Shown here: positions 1 to 12,500 of the stretch, one piece after another | Layout of the letters: every line of letters begins with the position of its first letter | Position numbering within the stretch: the first letter of the stretch is position 1 | Assembly (NCBI GenBank): GCA_009869945.1 | Contig: WIXG01000013.1 | Coordinates: 62,001 to 126,000, forward strand | Direction of reading: 5' to 3' | Origin: Mesaphorura yosii | Lineage: Eukaryota > Arthropoda > Collembola > Poduromorpha > Tullbergiidae | Length of the DNA: 64,000 nucleotides | The notes under the pieces: model-generated | What the model was told of the DNA's origin: nothing | Databases searched by the model: none | What the model saw: only the letters and a program-made list of their open reading frames with translations | Made by a program: the position numbers and the translations under genes

Positions 1-1481
1 GTCTTGCTCTACTCGGAGCGCTTTCACCATTACCTGCGTTCATACCTTTCACAGCGAAACCAGCTTCACCCAATTCGATTTGTTTGTGAGTTTTCACCAC
101 GTCAAATGGAAGTGTTAAAGCTCCGGCAATCTGAAAACAATTATGCATAAGTGCTGTCATAAGTCTTAAACTACCTAATACAGAGATTACTTACGGCTCC
201 AGCTGTGGCGCCAGCTGTAAAACTAAATGCCATGGTCGGTTCTCGAGTTTGGCCGCCCAATTTCTTAAATAATTCGTATGTACCCCAATAGATTCCTGAA
301 GCAATGATATGAAATCGTAAAATCGTTTATTACACCATTGCAAAGGAATGTTCTGGCTCTAGATTCCCATTCACAAGCTAATTACCTGAAAATGGCACGT
401 CCCTCACTGAAAGCAACAGACAAAAAACTTAATATCCATTAAAGAGGAAACCCGTATCATTAAGTTAAGACCTTACTTATTGTAGCACCCCAACCGAGCC
501 AAAATCCACTGATTCCTCTAGCTTCCATTAAACTTCGACAAGCGGCCGTCAATTCTAAACATGGAATAGCAATATTCAGTTTCGTCCCTCGAGCTGTTAA
601 TGTCATCTTGTACACATGCCTGAATAAGATAATTGCTTTGATTGCATTTTGGTTCGCAGTAATTCCAATGGGCTAACGACGGTCACTGCCCACGTTCTAG
701 CCGTCACTCCTGCCACGAGTGGAACCCAAAGTGGTTGCTCTTCATGCTTCCCAAGCGCTTTCAAATATTGGTCATACAAACCAGAACGAAGTTGTTCATA
801 CGTGACAAAATACACTATAGTGGCTGGGACTGCCATTATCAGAGTAGGTGGAAGGCCACTCCACAACGAAGAGACGCCTTCATTGCGAACAATTTGAGAA
901 AAGGCATCCTGAAACGACGATTATAATCTTGGATAATAAAAGTAAAATATTAAACACTTTCTCGAAATCACTCACAATGGAAGAGCCGAAATGGCCGTTC
1001 TTTTTAACCCAAGCATTCGTTTGGGCAGTCACACAATCACAGATATGATCCATCAATCCGTTGCAGTAGAGAAAACAGCGATTTGAAAGCATGGCTTTCT
1101 GTTGACTCTGTAGGCGAATTTTTACTACGTCTAGAGGGGTTACTGTAACACAAGCATTCACTGAATTAAAATACGCATGCGGCGTCCATCAATTGAGCCT
1201 TGGCTAATAAGTGTCTCTTACCAATGGCGGATACAAGAAGTGCTCCGGTACATGTTGATATCATTTGCTGCACTGGGGTGATTCTATACTGCTTATCATC
1301 CTCTATCGCCTTCAACAAATCAGCCTTGGAGCTTGCTTTCGCCGTCGAGCCACCCGAATGGCTTTCGTCTGCGACATCTCCTGCAATGAAGAGGCGCAAA
1401 AAAGATGCACAAACTAAATGTGAACGCCAAAGAAATCACGGAATGGAACTTACCTGAGCTCAGAAGCAATGAATAACTCAT
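1..1481 (-). CDS. SLC25A39/40: SLC25A39/40-type mitochondrial carrier (C-terminus beyond window)
   Basis: Inner-membrane mitochondrial carrier. The SLC25A39/40 pair is known to import glutathione into mitochondria. Exons on the minus strand: 1454-1481, 1222-1380, 976-1160, 620-908, 477-554, 386-406, 195-295 and 130 to the window edge; all phases agree. The start at 1481 is chosen because MSYSLLLSS joins in frame to exon 2. Carrier signatures are visible: [13 protein letters not shown] in repeat 1, [13 protein letters not shown] in repeat 2 and [15 protein letters not shown] in repeat 3; the last two and the RDVPFS segment fit the A39/A40 branch. The intron at 555-619 uses a GC donor. The end of repeat 3 lies outside the window. 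Family assignment is firm; A39 and A40 are a vertebrate split, so they cannot be separated here. Confidence 0.93.
555..619 (-). other. GC-AG intron in the SLC25A39/40-type gene
   Basis: The frame after MQSKQLSYS meets a stop unless tcag|gcatgt is used as a GC donor with the acceptor tttag|aa. This join restores [17 protein letters not shown], which matches the carrier family. No GT donor gives that frame. Confidence 0.75.
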
Positions 1482-2716
1482 AGTGAAGAATCTGGGGAAC
1501 TTGCACTAAATTCCTGCCTTTATCACGTAATTGTGTCCTTTGGATTCGGACGACTTTCATCGGAAGGTTCACTGTATACATTTACTCTAATCTTGCATCC
1601 CTTTTGTCCACAAGAGCTGCTTCCCGTCAGTGTAATGTCATGCGGTTAAGACTTAGACTGAACATTTGGTGCAAAATAATCTGACCACAAAGCAACTGAC
1701 CTTGCAAATTGCATCAGGTTAGAGGTAGGCCAAGATTACTGGAAGAAAGAGAACGTTTGCAAATTCCCGTGACCATGAGTTGAATTCAAAGTGAGCACCG
1801 TCGCGGCAGCCGGAGAGAATGAACTACGTAGCCAATCCAATGCGCAAGATCTCGATCTCACAAATTATAACACGACCTGATGGATTGGAGATTCATTCAT
1901 TGGACAGGATTTTCACTTTTCATTATTTTTCATCATCTGTCTTCTTTTTCTGTTCCTTCATGCTGTAGTATTTAATTATCGCGTCAGTATTGCTTCCGCT
2001 TCCATCTGGTTGATTGTGCTCGGTGCTCTGCTCCGTGTTGTGATAATTTGATCTCCTATCTTCTCGCAATTAATCTAATTCAAAGTGACAAAGCATAAAT
2101 ATATCATAAACTGGATTGTCCTCAAACGACTACACCGGCTCCGATTTTTGTTAAAGTGTGGTAAGTCAGTAGTCATGAGCTGAGGATGGTATGACAGCTT
2201 AGGCCGAATTATAGCTCCCAGTCTCCCATCAGCATCAGGTGTCGGGGACGGGTGTAAGGATTTAATGACCTCTACGTTTACCTGAATGACTATATGGCTT
2301 TATGACAAGCTCTGCGTTGAGCATTACGATGAGAAGATAAAGATAAAGGTGATATGACGCATAGGCATAAACACATCGATTACGTAAGGCTTACTAAGCT
2401 GAAGCACTATCACTTGGCCTCAGCTTTTAGGTTATATTTGACGAGGCATCTAAACGTAGTTTATTTTGAGGGTGGAGGATGTGTTTGTGTTTCTGATACT
2501 ATCGGGCAACGATAAAGGGTGAACTCAAATCGTAATTTATTGATCTCTTCTCTGGCACTTTGTCTTTTCTATCGTGCGACTGCATCCTGTAGTACAATAT
2601 TGAGTTCTTTGTCAGAAAGAAAGGTTTCCGAGCTTAATAAAGCTGCATTGCTGGGATTTTCATACCGTCGTTTCTATTTTTTTTTTAGATTCAACGCACT
2701 AATTAATAAAGCCATC
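1482..2716. promoter_or_regulatory. Intergenic region between divergent carrier and tetraspanin genes
   Basis: About 1.2 kb between two genes that start on opposite strands. It should hold both promoters and 5' UTRs. I see no further coding exon supported by splice sites. An ATG at 1581 (minus) opens a short frame that overlaps the carrier start out of frame. Confidence 0.5.
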
Positions 2717-3821
2717 ATGGACATGTTTGGATTCAAATGTGCAAAAAATACGTTGATGATTCTCAATGTTTTCTACATCGTAAGTTCCATCAACTGATTC
2801 AATGTTTCATTGGAGGTCTTTGTGTAATCGATGTTAACTTCCCCTTCTCACTATTCTCACCCTTATTTTGAACAGATTGTCGGGATCATGTTGGCTGCTG
2901 TTGGTGGTCATCTCATAACCTCGAATAAAGTAACCAGTCTACCGGTGTATGTTCTCTATTTTCTCTTTAACCGTATTGAATTTGCAGTTTTCTCATGTAA
3001 TAATTTTGACACTTCACAGTATTGGAGGGATCGTTGCTTGTGGAATTTTTCTGATTGTGATATCTCTCATCGGCATTTATGGAGCAGCGCGTCACCATCA
3101 AGTTTTGCTATTTTTCTACATGCTGGTCTTGTTTCTGATTTTCTTCATTCAATTCATTGTGGCGTGCGTTTGCCTTGGAGTCTCACCCGAAAGGCGACTG
3201 GAGCTTGCAAAGGAGGCTTGGAGCCGAAGTGACAATACAACTAAAAGTGATGTTCAAAGAACTTTCGAATGCTGTGGATACTCACATCTTAACAATACAG
3301 CTGCGGAATCTGAGAAGCTAGGTTTAGGCCATCCTCCATGCAACACGATCGTAAGTTCCGTAGTACGTACTTTACGCTAAAAAAATGGAGTCATGAACTA
3401 ATTTTATGCCAATACCCTGTTACAGCCTGAATGCAACAAAGATAAACATAATAAGCCTTGTCCAGAACCTTCAACCTGTTGCACCTCGGATGATGATGAA
3501 AATTGTGGCTGTAGGCTTTGTAAAGATGCTATTAGTGAAGTAATTGGAGGAGCCTTCTTCAGTGCAGGCGTCACCTCACTATTGTTCAGCTTCACGGAGG
3601 TAAAGTTCCTGGATAATGCTCCTTTCTGCTGCTTAGGTTTACTGGTTACATGCTTTCAAATCAGTAGAGACGGGGCTAAGGAAAAGTCTATCAAAACGTC
3701 TAATTCTAACCTAACTGCTTGCAATCTGTATTTTCTACATATTTAGTTTATCGGAATTTGGCTTACCAAGAAATACCGTAACATGGGGCCCAAATTCTCA
3801 AATCTCAACGCTTTTCAGTAA
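2717..3821 (+). CDS. Tetraspanin, TSPAN13/31 type (Tsp97E-like)
   Basis: Four-pass membrane protein that organises tetraspanin microdomains. Exons 2717-2779, 2876-2946, 3020-3350, 3426-3599 and 3747-3821 give 237 residues, close to vertebrate TSPAN13/31. The start MDMFGFKCAKNTLMILN matches the family's short N-terminus with its Cys-Ser/Ala-Lys-Asn motif. TM1 to TM3 lie in residues 10-105, including HHQVLLFFYMLVLFLIFF typical of TSPAN31. The large extracellular loop holds a CCG motif (ECCGY) and further cysteine pairs (TCCT, CGCRLC). TM4 spans the junction of the last two exons and the tail ends in LNAFQ. An alternative last exon is described at 4167-4229. An AATAAA signal lies at 4536-4541. 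Confidence 0.93.
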
Positions 3822-4166
3822 AAGGAGTACGTTGGAGAATGTCACGTTGGATGGACCTGCTCAATCATCTTGTAATCTGGAGAACTGGCGTCATATTTGT
3901 GTTCTGTTTGGATCTTATGCTACGGTTTAATCAATGTGTCCAGTCTAAGAACAGCAGTAATGCTACACTAATGCCATTGTCTTCTCTCCTTATCTTTCCT
4001 TCTTGACACAATCGCTTATTTTTGCAATGAATTTTTACGAAATATTTATTTTTTGTACCGCTTTGGTTAAAATTATGCTTACGGTGGTGGTTACTCAAAA
4101 TCATTACTTCATTTCTGGTCACTAAGCCTTGAGATAAGCATTTAATAGAAAGATTTAATGTTGTAG

Positions 4167-4229
4167 ATAATTGGCGGAGTCCTGGCCTGGCGCTACCGCA
4201 ATTTGTACGCGAATGGTTTGGTTTCCTGA
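4167..4229 (+). CDS. Alternative last exon of the tetraspanin gene
   Basis: A candidate acceptor (ttgtag) is followed by a frame encoding IIGGVLAWRYRNLYANGLVS and a stop. Exon 4 ends in phase 0 after FTE, so it can splice directly here. The product FTE-IIGGVLAWRYRNL aligns with the other last exon, FTE-FIGIWLTKKYRNM, and with vertebrate TSPAN31 at the end of TM4. The frame, the TM4 register and the basic RYRN/KYRN pair after the membrane segment are all kept, which is unlikely by chance. The two versions would differ only in the end of TM4 and the cytoplasmic tail. No transcript evidence is available from DNA alone. Confidence 0.72.
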   Translation: MIGGVLAWRYRNLYANGLVS

Positions 4230-4535
4230 ATTGCGAAGCACAGAAAACTGATGCCGACAATGTAAGAGCAGTGAAGATATGAAAGAAATGAAAGATAAAT
4301 ACACTTTTGTTGCAATACGTATGTTAAGGAATATTGCATTAAGTTTGATGTTAACCTTCATTTACCTATTACCTTTGTAGCGTGGATTAGAGATGAAATT
4401 CAGCGTTAGCATTGTTTAATGAATTCTTGTGAGTAGATGCTAATTTAATGCCGAATTCTTGTGTATTTATGCCATGCTGTGTGGATCTGACATATATTTC
4501 CAGATTCTGTAATTCTATTTTTCGGGAAAGGAAGT

Positions 4536-4541
4536 AATAAA
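4536..4541 (+). terminator. AATAAA polyadenylation signal
   Basis: A canonical AATAAA lies about 300 bp after the alternative tetraspanin last exon. It fits the end of that transcript; this is motif evidence only. Confidence 0.35.
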
Positions 4542-4858
4542 TTCACTAATCGTACTAATTCAAATCGTCAAATTCTTTGGTAAAAAGTCTTAGCTTTTAT
4601 TTCGATGAGAAGTCTTTTGTTTTATCCACAAAATATTATGGAATTGCATCGACATAAGGCACTTTCGACTTTCTGGAGCGCTGTTTCCCGTAAGAAGAAT
4701 GGACAAATCGTAACAGTCGTACATCTAAATCACATTTGTTCAGATTAAAATTGCATGAACTTCAAAAAAGGATTTAGCAGCTTCTGTAAATTGAATGCAT
4801 AGGGAGAAAGACACTGATTGGTCATTCCTTATGGATACTTTGACGAGAAGTTTTCCAG

Positions 4859-5654
4859 CTAGCTCAAGCTTATCCTCATTAGCTCAACATTGTCATCGCC
4901 CCACACAAACGGCTCCAATCTCTCGTCGGCAGGAAGCAGCTGATTCAACTCATGAATCGTATTCTTGCAGCTTTGTATCCTGGTTTGACATTTGACCAAA
5001 CTCTTAGTACATTCTCCGATTTTGTTCAGTTTCTCGGCATGCTTTGCAAATTGCTTTTGCCTCTCGATGTAAAGCTTCATCAGTTGCGAGAGTTTCTTGT
5101 CGTAGTCTCTAATAGATTTAGTAAGTTTGGCTTGTCGTACTGATATGGCATGCGCATTCTCATGCACAAGGGTCTGAAATAAATGCCCAATATTCAGATA
5201 GGGGCTGATTTCCAAAGCATGATGAACCAGTCGGCCACTCGCAACAATACTCTTCTCGTTGATCCAACCGGCATTTTGACTTTTTATCACACGTTGCTGA
5301 AGGATTGGACTGAAGTTTGGAATTTCGCCTAGCCTTTGAAGAACAGGATGAGGTTGCGGAGAAAACGACGATTCTAACGAATTTGAGCCTGGGTTATTTA
5401 CAACCAGAAGTGTTCCCATGCTTTTCTTGGACTGGCCATCTCTGGCCTTGGTTTCTTGATTATCTTGGTTGTCAGCCTCTATAATATATCAAATACCAGA
5501 CAATATCAATACTGATTCGAAAGCGAGCGACCAACAAATTCAGGCTACCTTCAGCGTCCGACACACGGACGTTGTTTCTGTCGTCGTCGGCATCGGCCTT
5601 GGTGTTATCATAACTAGACTTGCTGTTGGTGCGTTGACTTTGTTTGGCACCCAT
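4859..5654 (-). CDS. BORCS5: BLOC-1-related complex subunit 5 (myrlysin)
   Basis: BORCS5 anchors the BORC complex to lysosomes through N-terminal myristoylation and recruits ARL8 and kinesin for outward lysosome transport. Two exons, 5549-5654 and 4859-5478, joined in phase 1 across a 70-bp intron, give 241 residues against about 196 in human. The start MGAKQSQRTNSKSS has Gly2 and Ser6, the pattern for N-myristoylation. The conserved region includes LGEIPNFSPIL, the coiled-coil stretch ending YIERQKQFAKHAEKL, and the family signature DERLEPF near the C-terminus. The middle is longer than in vertebrates. It is transcribed away from RNF7, sharing an upstream region of about 0.9 kb. Confidence 0.92.
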
Positions 5655-6543
5655 CTTTATTTGCAGATTTCATCTGGCGTCTGGCAAATATGGCACTTGA
5701 CGTCTGACTGTTGTAGGTCCTTTACACATATCCTGTGCAAAATTCAGAAAATTAAGTTATTCATATCTACCTGCTGGAACGTTACTAGAGATTAATTTGA
5801 CTCACCTGAATTACGTTCACAGCTTTGCTGGTTCATATCTTATCTTCTTTTGAATTCAAAATGAATATCCACTCTGAAGAATTGATGTAAACTTATTGCT
5901 TTGCTTTTTAAGTTTTGGAATTATGATGACTCCTAATATTACTACTGGCTGACAGAAGATTTGAACTGATATTTCGTACACAGAGAAAGCTCTGTCAAAA
6001 GGATGTAAACAAATCTGAAGTTGAGGTTCTTCCTTGCGTGAATGGCGTTTGGACTTCAGTCTATGGTTTTAAATCAATAGTTTCAAGATCGCAAAAGGAA
6101 TTATCTATCGTTGACGTTGACGCAAGTAATATCAGTCATTGAGCTCACGTACTCCCGTAATTTGATTCATATTATAGCCAAAAACAACTTTCCCAACATC
6201 AAATGTGCTTGCTTACTCAACACTTTTCTCGTACGCGAACGTGAGATCCGTGATTTATTTCCAGAATAGAAAAGAAGACATTGGCGTAAGTTCTTACACG
6301 TAATTTGTAACGCTATTCTTCTGTGTGGTTGAATTGGAGTTAAGGGTAGCCAGCCCGCATTGCATAATCTTGGTTATGTTGTGTTGGCGAACGGAACCTA
6401 ACCTGACCTAACCCATGCAGTCCCATGTGTTCTAGTAATTAGAATTTCTCTGGCTACCCTTAATTCCAATCCAACCCTGTTGTGTGATTACTTATGTCAT
6501 GTTCACTTTGTCATTTATAATTGCAGCTACAAGTTGAGTAATC
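5655..6543. promoter_or_regulatory. Divergent BORCS5/RNF7 upstream region
   Basis: 889 bp separate the two start codons on opposite strands, so it should hold both promoters. It contains the 150-bp inverted repeat at 6327-6476. No other coding signal is visible. Confidence 0.5.
6327..6476. repeat. Inverted repeat with 27-bp arms, hairpin or small MITE-like
   Basis: Arms at 6327-6353 and 6450-6476 are reverse complements at 25 of 27 positions, separated by 96 bp. The inner half of each arm (taagggtagccag and ctggctaccctta) is perfect. The element ends 67 bp before the RNF7 ATG. It could be a short inverted-repeat transposon remnant or an RNA hairpin in the 5' UTR. No convincing target-site duplication is visible. 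Confidence 0.75.
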
Positions 6544-9500
6544 ATGTCAGCCGAAGATATGGACATTGGCGGCGGTGATGGAGACGGAAACTTGGACAAT
6601 AATAAGAATGAGAAAATGTTCACTTTGAAGAAATGGAACGCGGTGGCCATGTGGAGCTGGGATGTGGAATGTGACACCTGCGCCATTTGCCGTGTACAAG
6701 TAATGGGTACGTATTTCTGACATGATAGAGGCTTGGAGATTTTATGGTGAAGCAATGACGGATCCGAAGTTTCGCATCGTAGTCCCAACATGCTCACCTT
6801 GCAGTTGACGATAGTTGCGATTGACGAAAGTAAGAATGTGAGAGCACGAAACAGCTCATTGCCGGGTTGCAAAAATGAATGTCTCCAAGAACTCCAGTCA
6901 AAAGGAGCAGATTTTTAATAGCAAATGTTTCAAATTAGCATAGAATACAAAAATTATAGTCTTTCTTATAGGCCATTAATTAGTATTAGTATAATTTGCA
7001 AAAGACCTTGCGTACATGACTTGGTTCTCTTCAGTTTCTCAGACTCGAATGATGCACCCTTCATTTGTAATTACATCGCAAGTCATCTGTGCACAATTGT
7101 TAATTACAAGATGTAATTTGTGTATTGTCACACAAAATGTGTTCACGGTGAACCCAGCATGCAATTCTAATAAGAAATATCTCAATTTTGTTATGAATTA
7201 CAAGGACATGGGGAAAGGTTTCATGTTAGCAGTCGACGAAATTCTTCGGAAAGGTCTCGTCAAATTCTTTTCAATGTCTTCCAGACTTTGGCCCCTTGTT
7301 TCAGGAACGTACAATATGATAAAGGGAGTTCCAATTAGACAAATGACGGCAAAACCAAAGAATGCCACGTGCGGGCCAAACATTCCGACGACAGGCGGAA
7401 ATGCTTTGGTCACAGAAAATGTGCACGCCCAGTTGAAAGCTGTGGCGGTGGCTGCAGCGGAGCCACGAATGCGAATCGGAAAGATTTCTCCCACTGCATA
7501 AAATACGATGTTAATAGTTTTTGGGATCTGCACCCAAATGAAAGTAAATGTCCGAACTTACGAATGAGCCACGGCACTGGTCCAAATCCTAAGCTGAAGA
7601 AAACGACAAATGACATCACACACGCCAATGCCAGCCAGCCGAGGTTCTCAACGCTCTCCGGTTGATATTTGTGCAGGTAGTAAAATACTCCTAGTGTGGT
7701 CAGTGACACGATCATAAGAGAATTCGAAATGAGCAGCAGAACTTTTCTTCCAAGGCGATCGATCAGGATGATTGACATGAATGTTGCGGCGAAGTTCACA
7801 GTTCCCACAATGATTGATGCGATGTGATTCTCGATGGTTGAGCCAGTCATTTTGAAAATCGTGTTTGAGTAGAAGATAACCGCATTAATTCCACAAAATT
7901 GTTGGAAAAACATCAGGCCCATTGATACCAGCATTGGCTTCAGATACATCTTTCCAAACAGGTCGGTCACTTTTGCCGAATACTTCTTTGCCATCGTGTG
8001 GTTGGTCTTGATTTGATTCATTTCGTAATGAATATCAGCGTTGGCACCTCGAAGCCACTGAAGCGCCTTTCTGGCTTCTTCTTCCCTGCCTGGAAATGGT
8101 TGAGGTTAATCGATGGATCCAGGCATACATACACGTCATTGAATGTGATAAGGTTACCGCGCGCAATGTACCATCTTGGAGTTTCTGGGATGAAGAGCAT
8201 GCAGATGAGGAAGGGCAAGGAGAGACCTGCTCCCAGATATGCCAATTGCATCCAGTTCAAGTATCTTCCGGCCGCGTAACAAATCAGGATACCTGAAGGG
8301 CATGGCAGAAATTATAACGTTTAGCTCTGGATATACTTTCTAATTTTTCTATTTGTTGTTACAAACCTATGTTGCCTATCGCAGTAGGAAATAGTCCAAG
8401 TGTGCCTCGCACTTCCGGCTGAACCGTTTCAGCCAAATAGACGGGGAGTGAAAGACTGATAATTCCAACGCACAGTCCAGCTATCGCACGTGCCAAGTAT
8501 ATCATCCAAATATGGTAGGCCAGCGCAATTAAAAGCCATGCTGAAATTAATGAGAATTGCAAGGTTAACATGGTCGTCATACTCATACCTCTATTGCGCC
8601 ATGACCTTTAGATTGAAAGAGTCCCTGAAGACTAATGAATTAATTTAAATCACTTGACTTAAGTGAAACATGTCGAGCATTGTTTAAAGTATTGCGCAGA
8701 ATGCAGCCAGCAACTTACAGAGGATAAGTGGGACAGCTGTCGTGAGGATTGTCGTTTTGCGTCCCAGTCGCTCGACCAGACTCCCACCAATGATGCCTCC
8801 AAGTAGTGCGCCAAGAGGCATGAGACTTCCAATCCATGACGCTTCTTCGCCATCCTCCCGAATCCAGAGTGTGGTGTTGGGGTCGTTAATTGCGTTCATC
8901 GAGGTTATGGCAGGAGCCGAGTAGGAGCTGGCGATTCCAATGATCATGGAGGCGAGTGATACTGATAAAGCTGCCAGGACCTGCGCAGAAAGAGAAGCGT
9001 TGGTTTCATTCTTGAACTCAGAGAATGTAATTCACAAGATGCTGGGAATAACAATTGCTATACGGCCTTCATATAAGCATGGACTGCCCGCTAGTCTGCC
9101 CTTGACTTTGACTGCTCATACCTGCGAGAATGTGCATTTCGCTGGTGGTTGGATTTCCACATCGACATCTGCGTTATCTTTATCTTTGCCAGGAGGATGG
9201 GAAAGTATCGGGATGGGAATAGTGAGGTCTATGTGTGTGTCTGAGCGCAGAACCATGGCTGGCTTGAAAGGTCACGGTGACACTAATTAAATTAAGCTAA
9301 GCTAAGGTTAATGAGTCTCAGCCGTCTGAGGCCTGCTGTGCTGCAGGCGAGACTGCGATGTGCCCTGCTGTGGAACAGTCGAACGAACGTCACGCTGTAT
9401 CTCGTTCGGGTCGGGTTTAATATGACACTGAAAGTTCGCACACTGTTTCAGTACTCAAGACTACGTCGAAATGCGACGGCGACTCCCTTCGACAAGTGAT

Positions 9501-12500
9501 TTTATATCTTTTAGTCTTCGCCTAATCTAAATTTAGCTGAGAGATTCGCATCATAGTTCGCAATGGCATATCGCGTACATGACATCTTCTTCTACTGTCG
9601 TGCTGCGTCGAAACCCTACGCGAAATTACGTAAATATATGTTCGTTTTCTAAATTAGAGGCAAACGATCACTGCGCAAGCGCAAATGTCAGCACAGCGTA
9701 GCTGTTGTATGTCACGTCTAATGTCCTTCTCTTAATCAGTAATCAGCGCAGCAGCAAAGTATGCATGAAATGAATCACATCACAAAGACCCCAAGTAGCT
9801 GGAACATGATCACTATGATCTCTGCCCTGATGACGGGATAGAGGCTTGGCTTATTTACGAGACTGTTATTCTCTAATTCGGGAGTTAACAAGTTCAGCCT
9901 TTTCCTGTCCACGGTCCATCGTTCGCGATTGTTGTGCTAGTTAGCGTGTCATTTCATCAACTCAGTGCAGGTGTAATTAAATCATTAATAAACTGGGAAT
10001 TTTCCTAATCTTTTCGGAAGTTCCTACTTTTGTATGGCAAGAATTGACTTTTGGAGTTAATGCAGTTTACCTGAAATCAACCTTCTTGCGCTTGAAATCG
10101 GAAATCCTGTCTCGGGTTTCATCATCGTTTCTTCAACGTGTCAAATTAATTTATGCGATACAAAGTTGGCGTATAAATCTTTGATATCGTTGTTGATGAC
10201 AGTCGCATCATCAAAAATAGCGCGTGTTATCTTGACCTGACACGCAGTGTCGTCAGATCACTCGAGCGTTGAAAACAACTATCGTGATCGTGACAGGTTA
10301 GAGTTCAGCTCAGCGAGCTGGATAATGAGATCATCCTCATTCATTCTGTTTACTTTTCTCGACAACGTTATGCACGTTGTCCCTGTCCGTGTCCGGCTGG
10401 AATCTAGATTTTAGTGCGTGTGATGATATAGTGAACTTGTCGCGCAGGCGAAGCGTCAAGGTAAAAGATTCACCTGCGGCCAGACCGACGTCGGTTTAGT
10501 GAAGACCATGTCCTCTTCCTCTTTGATTTGATTTCCAAGAACGCCATTCTCTGCGCTTGCAGGCAGCAAGTGTTGGCTCCCATCTTTCAGATCCTTGTCC
10601 AGAATTTGCTCATGTTGCAAAATCAGTTGGCTTGCCAGTCCAGACGGCAGAAGCGGCGTGATGGTATTCTGATTGTCTGGTTCATCAATGGATAAAGTGT
10701 TGGTTCCGCTGCTCGTTGAGTTGATAGACATCGACTCCCTTGCGTCAGAGTCTAGCTGCTCGACAGCATTCGCACGGTCGTCCGACTGGACTATTTGAGC
10801 GCTTGAGTCAATTGCCATTTTCCCGACAATTTTGTTGCGGTGAGACGCGTTGAATTTTGACTTCGAATTCCTCCGACCGACTTGGTCGAATGTCTAGACG
10901 AAAATAAGTTAGAGAATCAATACTGTCGGTGTGTCCGGGTTTGTTTTGCATCTTGTTTATTATTTGCTTTTTTAGCGATATTCTAAGGAGCAACTAATTC
11001 GAGACTGTAGACCGCAGCGGATACATTACAGATTCTGGCTCGTACCCACATTTTAGCTTATTCGTGTGCCCGAATTTCGTTTCAAGTTCAATGTTATGTT
11101 AGGTTCTACACTGTACGGCCTTGGTGTTGGTCTAATTCCCGCACGTGTGGGCACTCCGGAGCGTGGAATATAAGCAGCATACTTTTAGAAAGTGATTCTG
11201 GAGCTTCAGTGTAAATCCATTCGCTTACTGCGAGATGCGCTTGTGTGGTACCCAACTGTAGTTTGCTGTCTGATACACGAAAAGAATGTCTCAAGCCAGA
11301 CACGGTTAAGCTTTCGGGCTCTAGACTCGAAACTGTCGAGATAGCCAACTGCCTAGTTTGCCAATACCCAGCCAAGGGAATTCGCAAAATCGCAGGATAT
11401 CTATGTTTTCGTCTGGTACGTTCAATCGGTGCGAACTGCGTCTCATTTTCAGCAAACATGAGCGCTCAGCATATTACGTTTTACGTTTTACGATGCGGCA
11501 ATAATTGTCCGACCACAAATTCCGTACTAAAGAACCGTGCTAAGGCAAACCTCCATAAGCCTTCTAATTATTTTGTGACGTTAATCCAGAATTAACCACA
11601 CGCAGGCTTGATTTTTCGTTGGTCGGACATGCAATTTATACGGCTCACTCGAATTGGGATTGAATGGGCTACAATGAAAGATCAAAGATTCTATGGTATG
11701 AGCTCGTCGAAGGTTATTTGGTTTTGCCAGCTTGCTGACTCGCCCTAGCCGCTGATAACACAGACGCCGTGACACATTACACGTGTCTCACGATTAGCAG
11801 TTTCTTACGATTGCACAAATGACAAATGCCAATACGCATTTCGTAGTAAACACGGTTCATGTCACGTCGTCACACAGCACGAATGAGCTGAGACCCGAAT
11901 TTATCGTTGCAGGAATAAATATCGCCAGTTGAAAGATCGATATGTAAAAGGATCACGCGAATAATATCGCAAATCAGAAAGTTCGCATATGAAAAATTAT
12001 CGAAACGTAGTAGACTAACAATAAGATCGATGTCAGGAAGATCGCGTGACCGAAATGTGGAATCTCGATGCGATGTGAGTATGGAAGTGAGTGAATTGCA
12101 TGAAATTTGATATATTTAATTATGTCATGTTACTCTTAATTTGTTAATTGTTTGTTAATTTTGTCAAATTTTTGCTGGACGGCTGCAATGACGAGGGTCG
12201 AAATTTAAAGTTTACACGTCAGGTCAATGATAATGTTATGAAATATTGTGACTACATTTATTATACGACTTTCAAAAGCGCTCTTAAAATATTTCCGGGA
12301 CTTAAATGACACTCCTTTACTACCAACTGCCGGACAAGACTCAAAAGTGGTCCTTTTTATTAGTTTGGATCATGTCGACATTTTTCCTTTCGATATTATT
12401 GAGAGGCTATCTATTTCATGTTCTATATTTCTATACTCTCGATCTTTTGGCACCGCGATATTAAATTGGCGATCTTTTTACATACTCCTCTTTTTTCTGT

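Larger units (their letters stand above)
3822..4858. other. Convergent intergenic region with alternative tetraspanin exon
   Basis: AT-rich sequence between the stop of the tetraspanin and the stop of BORCS5, which point toward each other. Its only coding signal is the in-frame alternative tetraspanin last exon at 4167-4229. AATAAA at 4536-4541 could serve the longer transcript. Confidence 0.5.

Noticed and set aside
2519-2716. In-frame extension upstream of the tetraspanin start
   Set aside because: The frame is open, but the 66 extra residues have no tetraspanin similarity and the family starts at MDMFGFKCAKN.
11245-11595. 116-codon open frame, with a similar one antisense
   Set aside because: Both strands are open over the same stretch, which points to base composition; no family features.
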